Part shown: piece by piece, positions 10,926 through 22,420 of the stretch
Layout: each line of letters opens with the position of its first letter
Numbering within the stretch: the stretch's first letter is position 1
From: Lampris incognitus
Taxonomy: Eukaryota; Chordata; Actinopteri; Lampriformes; Lampridae
Assembly (NCBI RefSeq): GCF_029633865.1
Contig: NC_079215.1
Location: 49,153,343-49,217,342 of the forward strand
DNA length: 64,000 bases
Direction: 5' to 3'
The notes under the pieces: generated by a model
Database searches by the model: none
What the model was told of the DNA's origin: nothing
What the model saw: only the letters and a program-made list of their open reading frames with translations
Made by a program: the position numbers and the translations under genes

Positions 10926-12540
10926 CCCAGAAAAATTCGCAATGAAATGAAGCTAAGTGGTCTTGTGTCGAGTGAGCAATGGGAGAACCTTAAAAGGAGA
11001 TGCAGGGTAAAGCAACCCTCGGCCTCTGGTATCATGTAAGGAGTACAATTAATTTCATAGGCAAGCGCTGCAGCGATCACCATGTACATAATTGTAGTTG
11101 TGGCTCGAACGTTTCCACAGCAAGCAGTGAAACAGACTTGAGGCCTGTCTATCAGCAGCTTTTATAGCCTTGCAGTCTCGTGCCCTCACAGACTTGACGT
11201 GATGATGGTGAACACGTCACAGCACGTACAACTGAAGTCCATGAGGGCGCAGTTGGCAAGTGCGGAGGGTGGACATTTGGTTTTAGCCCTAGTCTCTGCC
11301 TGCGTCTTAGCCAGGGAGCCTGCTCTAGATGCCACTCAAAAACAAAACTTCCTTGTTATCTTCGCCTTGTATTGCAAACTAGGCACATTTCCAACTGCAA
11401 AACTGGCATACCAAAATATGAGTGAAGAAGATCTTATGGACAAGGATACATTTTACGGTATTTTGGCTGACTCAGATATTCAGCTGTTTTTATTCGAGCC
11501 AGTTTATATGACCAAAGAAATAAAGTGGAGGCCGAGGTTGCTGCTGCATTAGCCGAGCAAGAGGATGTGGCTGGCGGCGGCCATCCAGAACCTGAGCTGC
11601 CGAGAGCAAACGGCGGCTGGTGGTGCCTTTGCTCAGATTTCCCCTCTGATGCCAACAGAAGCTGAATCATTTTACTGCAATGAATTTCAGCGTGGGCAAT
11701 TTTTGTTGGATGCTGTTGCAGATGCCAACACTGATACTTTCTTCAGAATCCCGAAGATAAACTGGAAAAGTCAACCAAGACCAGCAGGGCTGGCATATAA
11801 CCATTCTGTGAGTATGCTATGTTTTGACCAACAAAGTAATAGCTATAGGCTAGTGTGGTGATACATGGCAACGTTGGACAAGCGGTTTTCTCAACATGTT
11901 TGTACTGACTGCATGGCAACCTCTTGTTACCCAAATAAATTCCATAGTATATTTTTCCACATCTGTCTTAATTTCCTGTTGGCAAGCACATTGCCCTATC
12001 ATATTTTGTTGCCCATTGCATCATTACCCTTGCAATTGCAATGTAACTTTCAATTACAATGGCCACTGTGTTTGTGTTTACAATAGCTGCTAACATTACA
12101 GTATATGATCAGTACTTGTAGCTTCCTGATGAATAACCCCCTTCTTTCCTGTCTTTTGCTCTCTGCAGACAATATCGTCTAGCCGCTTATCTTTTTTTTT
12201 TTTTTTGTGGATGGATGATATAAAGGGGGAAAACTTGGCAAAGGGAACCACATCGTCTTGCCTGCCTGTGTTGTACATCACATCAGAGCCAAAAATCCTT
12301 CCCCCAATGGTCAGTACAGAGGGCATGCTGAAGTGGACGAAGCAATGGATGAGCTTTGACCATGTGATATGCTAGCCATTGTGTAATAATGCTGCTAAGC
12401 TTCATTGCAGCTAACAATGGACACTTTTACCTTGAAGCTTGTTGGGACTGATCTAGACTGTCTTGTGAAATTATGATGTGCAATATGCTAAATATTTATT
12501 TGAAAGTTGAATATCATGTAACTTGTTGGTTTGAATAAAG
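10926..12540. other. Unassigned sequence with short open frames
   Basis: Open frames of 75-117 codons occur at 11199-11552 and 11565-11861 on the + strand. None carries a motif I recognise and no splice or codon pattern links them. They may be remains of an old transposon. A T16 run is at about 12190-12205. Confidence 0.3.
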
Positions 12541-12542
12541 TT

Positions 12543-12607
12543 GTTTTCTATACTTTTATTTATATATATATATATATATATAAAACGTATAGAAAACTTT
12601 TTATATA

Positions 12608-12655
<48 letters not shown>

Positions 12656-12662
12656 AAACTTT
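12543..12662. repeat. AT palindrome and TA/TG microsatellite
   Basis: 12543-12597 is a near-perfect palindrome: GTTTTCTATAC at the left and GTATAGAAAAC at the right around a (TA)n centre. It is followed by TG repeats (12607-12630) and more TA repeats to about 12655. Confidence 0.85.
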
Positions 12663-12715
12663 GTTAAAAGAAACACTCAACGATGGGAAAAGTGCTCAGC
12701 AAATAAGGAGCAAAA

Positions 12716-13159
12716 TAATCCAGTGAGTCAAGTAAATTCTTTATGAGATAGTACAAGCCTTTTTCTTACCATAAGCAATCATCAGCTGTCAGTAAAGTTA
12801 CACGGGAAAGAACACATCATTAACTGCCTCGTCATGCACGTCACGTGCACAACTTCATTTTGGAAGGGAGAGGTGCCTACATTCAAAAATTCAAAAACAG
12901 ACGATCGCGAACGGTCCAGTGGGGGGTGGGGGGATGGTATTTGTCTATTGGCATGATTTAGTTATAACTGGAAAATAGGAGTTTATATCTATGTCTGCAA
13001 CTGCTGGCCAATTCATTCCTATTATTCAATGTGGACATTTCTGGTTTGCAAATGATAAAATATTTTTCATAGATTTCACATTTTACTACTGGTTGAATAT
13101 GCTTTGTTTTTTGAGAGGATTTTCCAGGTGGTTGAATAATTGTTTCTGTCCGCCAATAG
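12716..13159 (-). repeat. Penelope-like left inverted arm
   Basis: Reverse complement of 13345-13790 with scattered mismatches. Matching landmarks are AATCCAGTGAGTCAAGTAAA at the left end versus the reverse complement of the right end, and CCGCCAAT at the inner end versus ATTGGCGG at 13346-13353. Confidence 0.85.
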
Positions 13160-13170
13160 CCAAAAAGAAA

Positions 13171-13545
13171 ATGCCAGACGAAAGGAGTTATCTACCAAGC
13201 TACGGTGACGAGAAATTTCAATGGCAAAATAGAGACATACATCGGTCTAACAGAGGGAACATTCAGAAAGAGGTTTAATGCACACGTGTAGCTTTAGAAA
13301 CAACCGTTTAAAGAATGTAACATCTTCAAGCCGTTATATTTTGTCATTGGCGGACAGAAACAATTATTCAACCACCTGAAAAATCCTCTCAAAAAACAAA
13401 GCATGTTCAACTAGTAGTAAAATGTGCAATCTATGTCTAACTGAAAAATATTTTATCATTTGCAAACCAGAAATGTCCACATTGAATAACAGGAATGAAT
13501 TGGCCAGCAGTTGCAGACATAGATATAAGCACCTATTTTGTAATT
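13171..13545 (+). pseudogene. GIY-YIG endonuclease domain of a Penelope-like element
   Basis: The frame starting at the inner edge of the left arm reads [16 protein letters not shown], then ETYIGLTEGTFRKRFNAHV. VIY and YIG are the paired GIY and YIG motifs, with a downstream arginine in FRKRF. A stop and frame change follow near 13288. The next piece includes [10 protein letters not shown], then [20 protein letters not shown] and [13 protein letters not shown], the cysteine-rich tail typical of these elements. Broken by at least two stops. Confidence 0.8.
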
Positions 13546-13789
13546 ATAAATAAATCATGCCAATAGACAAAGACCAACACCCCCACCCCCACTGGACCAT
13601 TATCGATCACGTGTTTTTGAATTCTTGAATGTAGGCACCTCTCCATTCCCCATTGGACGTTGTGCACGTGATGTGCATGATGAGGCAGTTAATATGTTCT
13701 TCCTTGTGTAACTTTATTGGCAGCTGATGATTGCTTATGGCATGAAACAGGCTTGTACTGTCTCATAAAGGTTTACTTGAATCACTGGA

Positions 13790-13790
13790 T

Positions 13791-13824
<34 letters not shown>

Positions 13825-13825
13825 A
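13790..13825. repeat. TA/CA microsatellite
   Basis: (TA)9-10 followed by (CA)n directly at the right end of the Penelope-like element. Confidence 0.9.
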
Positions 13826-14410
13826 ACTTGACTTGTTTATTTTCACACTAATGACTTTAAGTTGGCTGCAGGTACACCTATGTCAGATGCACACAAAATC
13901 ATACCCGCTGGCTTATGCAGAGGTCATGCACATTTTCCTTGAGAGGCAAGATGTGTTGTATTTTCTTCCAGAACAGGGCAAAGTAGGCTTTTTTGAGAGA
14001 GGGTGACATATGGTTAAAAATAAACCATTTGTTGCAGAGTGGGAAAGCTGTTGCCTTGGGGGGGGGGGGGGGTGGAATAAGTGCATTAAAAACCTATTTC
14101 ACCTTGTTATGGAAACAAGGCAATTGAACAGAACCTGTTATGCACTTTTTTATATCCTAGGCATTTAGTAAAAAAAAATTATAAAGACCAAAAAAGGATG
14201 AAATATCATTGCATAATACAAGATGTTTTTTATATTTTTGGAAAAACAAAGTTTCAGTAAATGCCAGTGTTCTCTACATAGCCAAATATGTGTTATTTTA
14301 AAGATAACAAGATCTATCTGCAGCCTGGCATACTGCTTGAAAAGACATTTTGAAGAACACCCATTTCAAACTCCGTGGCTATTCCAGGTTTTGCATGACT
14401 AAGAAAAACT
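13826..14410. other. Unassigned AT-rich sequence
   Basis: No open frame or known repeat; a run of thirteen G residues is near 14059-14072. Confidence 0.4.
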
Positions 14411-14414
14411 ATCA

Positions 14415-14520
14415 ACATAATCAGAATCAGAAATACTTTGTTGGTCCCCGAAGGGAAATTGGGTCAATTTACAGCTGGTCATATTCTAGAAGAGAATATA
14501 TATATATATATATAAGCATA
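14415..14520 (-). mobile_element. LINE 3' end, CR1/Rex1-like
   Basis: On the minus strand the sequence ends CAATTTCCCTTCGGGG, a polyadenylation-like stretch, then ...TATTTCTGATTCTGATT. Short tandem 3' repeats after a structured 3' UTR are typical of CR1/Rex1 LINEs. A TA microsatellite (14498-14513) follows on the + strand. Confidence 0.45.
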
Positions 14521-15370
14521 AAGTGAAATTATAAGAAAATTCTATAAATAATACATATGTAAAAATATGTGCATTTTACTACAATATATAACAGTGAATA
14601 TAAATGTGTGAAAATATATGCAAAATATGAATGCATTAATAATGCATTCTAAATACACACTCGAGTATTACACAATTGAAATATCTCTCCCTGTTGTAGT
14701 CATCTGCTGCAAAATGCAAATAGCATACCCAAAGATTTCCCAGTACTGATGTCGGTGCGTTCTCGTCTTTTTTGGAGGGGGGGACGGGTTATTGCTTGGA
14801 GCCATTCTTTGCACCATTCAACATCTGTCAGTGGTCTGTAGTTGTCGCATCCAGGCACGATACAATGAGAAGGCATGTTTGTTGTTGATAAAACTAATTC
14901 AATTCATTCAATTCAATTTGCCGTTTTTCAATTCTGTGATCAAAGAGTGAAGATTTTAAGATGCCGTTTTTTGTAAACAGCTGCAAGAAACGCCTAGTTT
15001 ATGGAGGTGGGCAGGTTTGGGAAGGATTTGAGGTTTAGATGTCAGAAGCTTGCGCACAAATGCATCCTGATACACGTAGGTATGGCTCCGCGACCAGGAG
15101 AACTCACATTTGTCAGCCAATATAGCATGCACTGAGGAATTTATTGCTTCTATTGACTACATTTGCCATCAACACTGATTGGACATCCATATAAAAACCG
15201 GCGAAGTGTCCATTTAACAACATTGATCCGTATGACCTGAATGCAAAAAGTTGAAGCGTTAACCCTGCATTGCTGCATCCAACCTCGTACTTGGATATCA
15301 CCAAGTATCTTGTTTACGGTATAAGTGCATACAGGTAAGGAACTATAAATCCCTTGAAGCCCATGGACAT
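14521..15370. other. Unassigned sequence
   Basis: AT-rich, no supported gene. A G-rich run GGAGGGGGGGACGGG lies near 14776-14789. Confidence 0.4.
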
Positions 15371-15374
15371 TTCA

Positions 15375-16605
15375 CCAAGAGATGGGGGAAATTGCATCGG
15401 AGTTAGAGAGCGAAAATGAAAATAGGGATATGAGAGGATTTGAAGGGGAAAAAAAGAAAAGAAAGAATACATGAAATTACTCGAGCAATTTCAGTCAGTC
15501 ATTGAGAACAGAGGAAACACATCTTGTTTGGATGATAGCCTGACAAGAGAAGATGGGATTTTCAAGGACGTGCATGTGGTCAGAAAGTTTGTTGGCAGAA
15601 AACTTGGGAGATGCACGATCGATTGGGATAACTAGAAGAGGGATGGTTATCACTGGTCGTATCTGAAAACATCAGAAAGCGCTATTAAGATTGATGTATT
15701 TAAAAATGATTGTGTGACTTGTTTCCCACTTGGATCAAAATTAAGGATGAAGGGAGTGATAAGTGGTGTGCCACTCAGTAGAGGCTGAGTCATTTCAGGA
15801 TGTTGCAGGTGTGTGTGGGGCAAGAAGAATGACTAGATTCCATGAAGGGGAGAAGGAGGACAGTAATTCCATGGTTTGGTTTTTGAAGGGGAATTGCCAG
15901 AGTGTACCATGAGTATGTGTGTTACAGGGTGAAGTCGTATGAGAGAGCTCTCAGATGTTTTTGTTAAGACTAGGGACATGTTGCAGCAGTCTTTAGGGGA
16001 GTCAGAAGATGTGTGAAGGACAACTGCAATGTGGAGTGTAAAGTTGGGAAAGAGCAAGCAAAGTGCCTGCATTGCAAGGGAAATCATGATACAGGGTCAG
16101 CTCAGTGTCCAAAAAGAATTAAGGAAAAGAAAGTGAATAAGATGAGAGAAGAGATGGGATTGTTTTATGCTGAAGCTGCTAAGAGAATGGGAAGGAATGA
16201 CGAGGTGGTGGAAGTGCAAAAAGAACTGGAGCAGAAAAGGAATAGAGCTGACCAGAATATCAGCATGGACAAGAAAAGACTTTTGGCATTCATTGCCATA
16301 GTTATAAATTGCAGTGCTGAAATAAAGGGGAAGTCGGGAAGACTCAAGACTGTGTTGGACACTTGTATATTAGAATATTTTGGACATATCTGGAGAAGAT
16401 CTAGATGTTAGACTGCAGGAAGGATTTACATCAACTCAGACTGGTTCTGGGTTATAGAATGGATGGACAATGTCGTCAATGGGATCATTTTGGGTGTACC
16501 ATGTAAATAATTAGTACTTCGAAGTTCTTATGTATCAGTCGGTGGTGGTAATGCAACATTTATGGATGTCAACCGCCGTAAAACCTCATAGAAGAAGAAG
16601 ACAAC
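15375..16605 (+). mobile_element. Nimb/I-type LINE, ORF2 deleted
   Basis: ORF1 pieces in several frames run from about 15375 to 16340, then a 3' UTR end at 16540-16605 contains GGTGGTGGTAATGCAAC, a GTCAACCGCC pairing segment, and an AGAAGAAGAAG tail. The pair GGYGGTAATGC...CAACCGCC recurs in reverse at 22331 and 47745. Less than 200 bp separates ORF1 from the tail, so the whole endonuclease/RT ORF2 is missing. Confidence 0.65.
15900..16411 (+). pseudogene. LINE ORF1 with CCHC zinc-knuckle
   Basis: The open frame 16013-16411 begins with CNVECKVGKEQAKC and reads CLHCKGNHDTGSAQCPKR, a Cys/His knuckle (C-x2-C-x3-H-x6-C), then a lysine/glutamate-rich basic tail (KEKKVNKMREEMGLFYAEAA). This is the RNA-binding end of an I/Nimb-type ORF1 protein. 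Upstream coding (MTRFHEGEKEDSNSM near 15825-15870) is in other frames, so the gene is dead. Confidence 0.65.
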
Positions 16606-17047
16606 ACCCAACAGTTGGGCGCAGGATTTGTTTACATTTCCACCAAACCGCAACAGCAAGCAAAGTTGGCTGTAATCAAGGAAACTTGTGCTCAGCATAG
16701 CAGCCTTGAGCCATTACTTGCATTCAGTTTCCCCCAATTAAAGCAAAATATTACAAATATATTTCAAATTTGAGCTGTAATGATGATGAAGTCATGTTAA
16801 ACTGTATATCATCAGGGCTATGCTTCGGCCCATAACATCAAGCCCATGCCATGATTATGGTTTGTTTGTTTTGTTTATTTTGAACATGAACACAAGAGTT
16901 ATGAATAGTACATTATTATGATAAAGAAATTACATGTTCAAAAAGGAGGAGGAAGAAGTACAAATGATCTAATCCTACCCCTTTTTCATACAGCATAATT
17001 ACTGAAGCATCCTGAAGTTATTTATCACTATATGATTTAATATAGCC
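16606..17047. other. Unassigned sequence
   Basis: AT-rich filler between two LINEs; no supported feature. The stretch TTTGTTTTGTTTATTTTGAAC with AATAGTACATTATTATGATA near 16865-16925 looks like the end of another interspersed repeat but is not assigned. Confidence 0.3.
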
Positions 17048-18946
17048 ATTCAGTATCTACTACTACTACTTTGATGATCTGCGGTTGCCACGGCAGATCG
17101 TCCATTTCCATTTCTTCCTGTCCTCTTCATCTTCCTCTGTCACACCAACCACCTGCATGTCCTCCCTCACCACATCCATAAATCTCGTCTTTGGTCTTCC
17201 TCTTTTCCTCTTCTCAGGCAGTTCCATATTCAGTATCCTTCTCCCAATATACCCAGCATCTCTCCTCCACACATGTCCAACCCATCTCAATCTTGAGTCT
17301 CTTGCTTTGTTTCCAAACCATCCAACCTGAGCGGTCCCTTTAATATAATCGTTCCTAATCCTGTCCCTCTTCATCACTCCCAATGAAAATCTTAGCATCT
17401 TCAACTCTGCCACCTCCAGCTGCGCCTCCTGTCTTTTCGTCAGTGCCAGTGTCTCCAAACCATATAACATAGCTGGTCTCACAACCATCTTGTAAACCTT
17501 CCCTTTAACTCTTGCTGGTAACTTCATGTCGCAAATCATTCCTTACACTCTTCTCCACCCACTCCACCCTGCCTGCACTCTCTTCTTCACCTCTCTCCTG
17601 CACTCCCCGTTACTTTGGACAGTTGACCCCAAGTATTTAAACTCATACGCCTTCTTCACCTCTGCTCCTTTCATCCTCACCATTCCACTGTCCTCCCTCT
17701 CATTCACGCATAGGTATTCCGTCTTGCTCCTACTGACTTTCATTCCTCTTTTCTCCAGTGCATACCTCCACCTCTCCAGGCTCTCCTCAACCTGCACACT
17801 ACTCTCGCTACAGATCACAATGTCATCCGCAAATATCATAGTCCACAGAGACTCCTGCCTGATCTCATCCGTCAACCTGTCCATCACCATTGCAAACAAG
17901 AAAGGGCTCAGAGCCGATCCTTGATGTAATCCCACCTCCACCTTGAACTCATCTGTCATTCCAACCGTACACCTCTCCATTGTCACACTTTCCTCATACA
18001 TATCCTGCACCACTCATACATACTTCTCTGCAACTCCCGACTTCCTCATACAATACCACACCTCCTCTCTCGGCACCCTGTCATATGCTTTCTCTAAATC
18101 TACAAAGACACAATGTAACTCCTTCTGGCCTTCTCTATACTTCTCTATACTTCTCAATCAACATTCTCAAAGCAAACATCACATCTGTAGTACTCTTTTG
18201 TGGCGTGAAACCATACTGCTGCTTTCTTACCGTCACCTGTCCTCTTAACCTAGCTTTTATTACTCTTCCCCATATCTTCATGCTATGGCTGATCAACTTT
18301 ATACCTCTGTAGTTGCTGCAGTTCTGCACATCGCCCTTGTTCTTGAAAACCGGTACTAGTATGCTTCTTCTCCACTCCTCAGGCATCTGCTCACTTCCCA
18401 AGATTGTGTTAAACACTCTAGTTAAAAACTCCACTGCCATTTCTGTTAAACATCTCCATGCCTCCACAGGTATATGTCATCAGGACCAACTGCCTTTCCA
18501 CTCTTCATCCTCTTCATAGCTACCCTCACTTCCTCCTTGCTAATCCACCACACTTCCTGATTCGCTATCCCCACATCAACCAACCTTCTCTCTCTCATTT
18601 TCTTCATTTATTAGCCCCTCAAAGTACTTCTCCCACTTTCTCAGCACACTCTCCTTGCTTGTCAGCACATTTCCATCTCTATCCTTGATCGCCTTAACCT
18701 GCTGCACATCCTTCCCAGCTCGGTCCCTCTGTCTAGCCAGTCGGTACAAGTCCATTTCTCCTTCCATAGTGTCGAACCTCTCATACAACTCACCATACGC
18801 CTTTTCCTTTGCCTTTGCCACCTCTCTCTTTGCTTTCCGCTGTGTCGTCTTGTACTCCTGTCTACTTTCTTCATCTCTCTGACTATCCCACGTCTTCTTT
18901 GCCAGCCTTTTCCTCTGTATACTTTCATTATCCATTCAATATCCAT
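17048..18946 (-). mobile_element. RTE-type LINE copy A, 5'-truncated
   Basis: Antisense LINE. From 5' to 3' on the minus strand: linker after the endonuclease (18935-18576), RT (18467-18135 with EEWRRSILVPVFKNKGD and [17 protein letters not shown]; 18013-17543 with [18 protein letters not shown] and TMIFADDIVICSES, the FADD catalytic box), then the C-terminal domain (17539-17066, [40 protein letters not shown]). It ends in a degraded TAG repeat at 17060. Several frameshifts. The type (RTE, Expander-like) is inferred from the C-terminal domain and the 3' end. Confidence 0.8.
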
Positions 18947-18959
18947 TCAGCCTGTTTAA

Positions 18960-19880
18960 CCAAAAAAAATAAAAAATAAATAAACAAGAGCATGTCGTCA
19001 TCATCATCACACAAACCTTAGTCCTAAAGTAAACCAGAAACCTTGTTCAACCACTGTCCACTTCTTCCAGCCTGGTGGGTCCTCATCTCAGCTGTATGTT
19101 TTTGCTTAGCTGCTCCCGCTTACTATATCTTGCAGAGTGTGCTGTGTGTGTGTGTTTAATGTCTGTGTGGCCCAGATGTGGGGATGGTGCCCAGTCTGAA
19201 ACAGTTTCCATCAGGTTAACCTGCAATGACCTGACATTTTTTTTGTAGCTAGCTACATAACATCGGACGATTCCATGACATTTTACAGTCTCCTATTCAC
19301 ACGGGACTAGTATTACCTGGGGAATTCTAGTAGTAATTACAGAGGTCATATGTGATCTTAATCTTGTGTGGATTGGCCATATCCGTAATTCGTAAAGTAA
19401 AAATTCCAGCCCAAATTACCTCCCATATTTCCGCAAACACAGAGGTCATCTGATATTAGTCGGCATCTCAGTAATTTGGGGTCATATTTTTTTAGCAAAT
19501 TTTTAGTTTTCGCCATGCCTTTTTTCTGCCTCTTTTCCACTCGAGAATTATGGAGGCTGCGGTGGAAATTATAAATTAAAGTTTTGATCTCACTACACAG
19601 CACAGAGACTTGTTCAAAGAAAGCAAGCTCAAATCCACCAGAGGCGCGAAATCTCTGCAGTGAAAGTCAGGGCCAGTGCATGCTGGCTGAGGTGGGATCT
19701 CAGCCCATCTCACCCGCACAGCAGGGGAGGTGGCGCATGCCATCCAATGCCTTTTTTCTTTTCTACCTGCTGTCCATAGCCTCTTTTCCAGGTGGGAAAC
19801 CTAAAATAAAACTTGCCTCGTGGTCAACTTTTCTACCTTTTCCATTGTAGGGCTTTTTGTTTTGTTCGTTTTTTTATTCT
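18960..19880. other. Unassigned sequence
   Basis: No supported gene. Short TG microsatellite near 19142-19154. Small open frames here have no recognisable domain. Confidence 0.35.
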
Positions 19881-19881
19881 T

Positions 19882-20308
19882 CCTCCCCCCTCCCATTTTT
19901 CTCCCCAATTGTATGCAGCCAATTACCCCACTCTTCCAAGCCGTCCCGGTCGCTGCTCCACCCCCTCTGCTGATCCGAGGAGGGCTGCAGACTACCACGT
20001 CTCCTCCGTGTGGAGTCGCCAGCTGCTTCTTTTCACCTGACAGTGAGGAGTTTCACCAGGGGGACGTAGCGCTTGGGAGGATCACGCTAGTTCCCCCTCC
20101 TTCCCGAACAGGCGCCCCAACCGACCAGAGGAGGCGCTAGTGAAACAACTAGGACACACACCCACAACCAGCTTCCCACCTGCAGACACGGCCAATTGTC
20201 TCTGTAGGGACGCCCGACCAAGCCAGAGGTAACACGGAGATTCGAATGGAGAGCCCTGTGTTAGTATGCAACAGAATAGACCACTACGCGACCCGGATGC
20301 CCCCATTG
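19882..20308 (-). repeat. tRNA-derived SINE, family T, copy 1
   Basis: Antisense copy of a repeat of about 430 bp present at least seven times in the window. Its 5' end (right side) carries a degraded Pol III A-box (CGCGTAGTGG) and the B-box region (ATTCGAATGG). Internal landmarks are CAATTGGCCGTGTCTG-like, GCGCCTCCTCTGGTCGGTCG-like and a 3' end ACAATTGGGGAGAAAAA. Confidence 0.75.
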
Positions 20309-20479
20309 TGGGACTTATTATGGCAGCTTTTCACAGAACATGAGCGTAACATTTCACCAAAAAAAGGAAGCAAACGCAAAGAAAATGCTGCTGCTGCTTC
20401 TTTTTCTTCTTTCTCCTTCTCCTTCTCAAATAACAAATTTAGAGGCCTGCTTGGCTGCAGTGAAAAATTGGATGGCACT

Positions 20480-21985
20480 AATTTTCCTGCTTTTAAATTC
20501 AGATAAAACTGAGATGCTTGTTGTTGGCCCTGCTAGACATAGATATCAATTTGATCAATTAAGAATAACAATCGACAACTCTGATATCACAAAGTGTGGC
20601 AGCCAGAAATCTTGGTATTACGTTTGAGCCCAGCCTTTCCTTTGATAAGCGTATTAAAGAAATCACCAAGATTGCAATTTTCCCCTTATGCAACTTAGCT
20701 AAAATTCTTTCTTTCCTGTCCATGGTTGACACAGAGATTCTAATACATGCATTTGTTTCATCCAGACTCGATTACTGTAATGTTCTGTTTTCAGGTCTAC
20801 CACATGCTAGTACTAAAAGTCTTCAGATGGTTCAGAATGCTGCGGCTAAAATCCTAAATAAAACTAAAAAAAAAAAGTCACCATATTACACCAGTTCTTA
20901 CCTCCCTTCATTGGCTTCTTATCCATGTTAGCTCAGACTTTATGGTGCTTCTGCTACTTACAAAATCCTAAATGAGCTTGTCCCATCATACCTGTCTGAT
21001 CTCCTTAAACCGTATATTCCATATCAAGCTCTCTGCTCTCAAATAGAGGGCTCCTGTGTGTACCCAAAGTTAAAAAGAAGTCAGCTGGTGGCAGGACCTT
21101 TTCCTATTGGGCCCCATTCTTGTGGAATAACTTGCCTGCTGACATCAGACAGTCAGGGTCTGTTGAGTCCTTTAAATCCAAACTTAAAACTTATCATTTT
21201 GCCTTAGCTTACAATTAATTAGTTGCCTTTAAGTTGTGTGCTTCACAACCTGTACTGCATGGCGGGTCGGTTTTGTGTCTCAATGAATTTACCAACCACT
21301 GTTCTGCCAACGACATTATAGTGTATAGATTATGACTAATTGATGACTTAATTGATTATGACTAATGACTATTGCAAACTGTTCTCTTCTCTCACGTCTT
21401 TTCTCTCTCTCTGAATGATGTCTTCTCCTTTCTCTTTTTCTGTGTGTGAATGGTGTCATGTGAGTCTCCCTTGCGTGCACGTGCAGTCTGTTCTCCTCCC
21501 AGGTCTCTGTGGTGATGGTGGTCACCACTTGGATGCTGCCTGGCATTCCCCTCATCACATTTTCTTTTTATATTTCTTATAAATCCGTTTTTTTTTTTTT
21601 TTACATGATGATGCTGGTCGCATGGCTTGGGTCCTGGACTGTTCTGGTGGCGTCTGGGCACTACTTGGCATCCTGCGCATCATATTCTTCATAAATGTTA
21701 TAAGTCCATTATAATTCTGTTTATCCTCTCAGTGTTGTAGTATATAAATTGTGTACACACAACATCCATTACACGTTGTCCGTCTTGGGAGAGAGATCCC
21801 TCCTCTGTTGCTCTCCCTGAGGTTTCTTCCTATTTTTTCTCCCTGTTAAAGGGATTTTTTTAGGGAGTTGTTCCTTAGCAGATGAGAGGGTCTAAGGACA
21901 GGAGGGTGTGTTGCTGTTAAGCCCACTGAGGCTAATTTGTAATTTGTGATATTGGGCTATACAAATAAAATTGACTTGACTTGCT
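20480..21985 (+). mobile_element. L2-clade LINE: ORF2 C-terminus and 3' UTR
   Basis: Frames at 20490-20931 read LLNSDKTEMLVVGPARH, then AARNLGITFEPSLSFDKRI, FVSSRLDYCNVLFSGLP and QMVQNAAAKILN, the post-RT part of an L2-type ORF2. Continuation to about 21210 in other frames gives YKILNELVPSYLSDLLKPYI. The 3' end at 21780-21985 closes with ATTGGGCTATACAAATAAAA and TTGACTTGACTTG, a short tandem tail. An antisense copy of the same 3' end is at 42828-43080. Confidence 0.75.
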
Positions 21986-22019
21986 CCTACATGGATTTGT
22001 GATTTATATACCTGGTATA

Positions 22020-22280
22020 TGTCCTCTCAACCATTAAGATCTGCAGATGGAGCCCTGCTGGTTATTCCCAGGTCTCGGTTTGTTACAAAGGGTGATCGGG
22101 CTTTTGGTGTTAGAGCCCCCACACTATGGAACTCTTCCTGTTGAAATCTGTTTTTATGTTTACTATTTTTATTTTTACTCTTACTTATTTGGTCTTACTC
22201 TTATTTTTGCCTTGTCTGGTTTTATTTTTTTGTGAGGCAATTTGTAACATTGTTTTAGAAAAGTGCTATATAAATAAAGT
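22020..22280 (+). mobile_element. L2-clade LINE 3' end, second subfamily
   Basis: In mixed frames, GDRAFGVRAPTLWNS (about 22090-22135) is the last conserved ORF2 motif of L2 elements. It is followed by a T-rich 3' UTR ending AGTGCTATATAAATAAAGTT near 22262-22282. Only the last 260 bp remain. Confidence 0.65.
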
Positions 22281-22330
22281 TATTCATCTCTTTATTTTTC
22301 TATTTTTTCATTTTCTTTTTTTCTTATTTT

Positions 22331-22385
22331 TCTTCTATGGCTGTTTGCAAACAACGTTATGGTGCATTACCTCCACTAACTGCAA
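22331..22385 (-). mobile_element. Nimb-type LINE 3' tail fragment
   Basis: TTCTTCTATGGCTGTTTGCA followed by AACAACGTTATGGTGCATTACC is the reverse of the Nimb-type 3' end seen at 16540-16605 and 47741-47808. Confidence 0.55.
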
Positions 22386-22420
22386 TGGAGTGTGGATTGG
22401 GAATCTAATTTTAATGATAA

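Larger units (their letters stand above)
12716..13790 (+). mobile_element. Penelope-like element, 5'-truncated, with inverted terminal arms
   Basis: Read on the + strand, 13170-13540 encodes the C-terminal GIY-YIG endonuclease region of a Penelope-like element. The 3' part of that region and its 3' UTR (about 13345-13790) also occurs in inverted orientation at 12716-13159. The two arms, about 445 bp each, flank a 185-bp spacer with the first half of the domain. Both outer ends abut TA-rich microsatellite. Penelope elements commonly carry terminal copies in direct or inverted arrangement, which this fits. The reverse transcriptase is absent. Confidence 0.8.
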
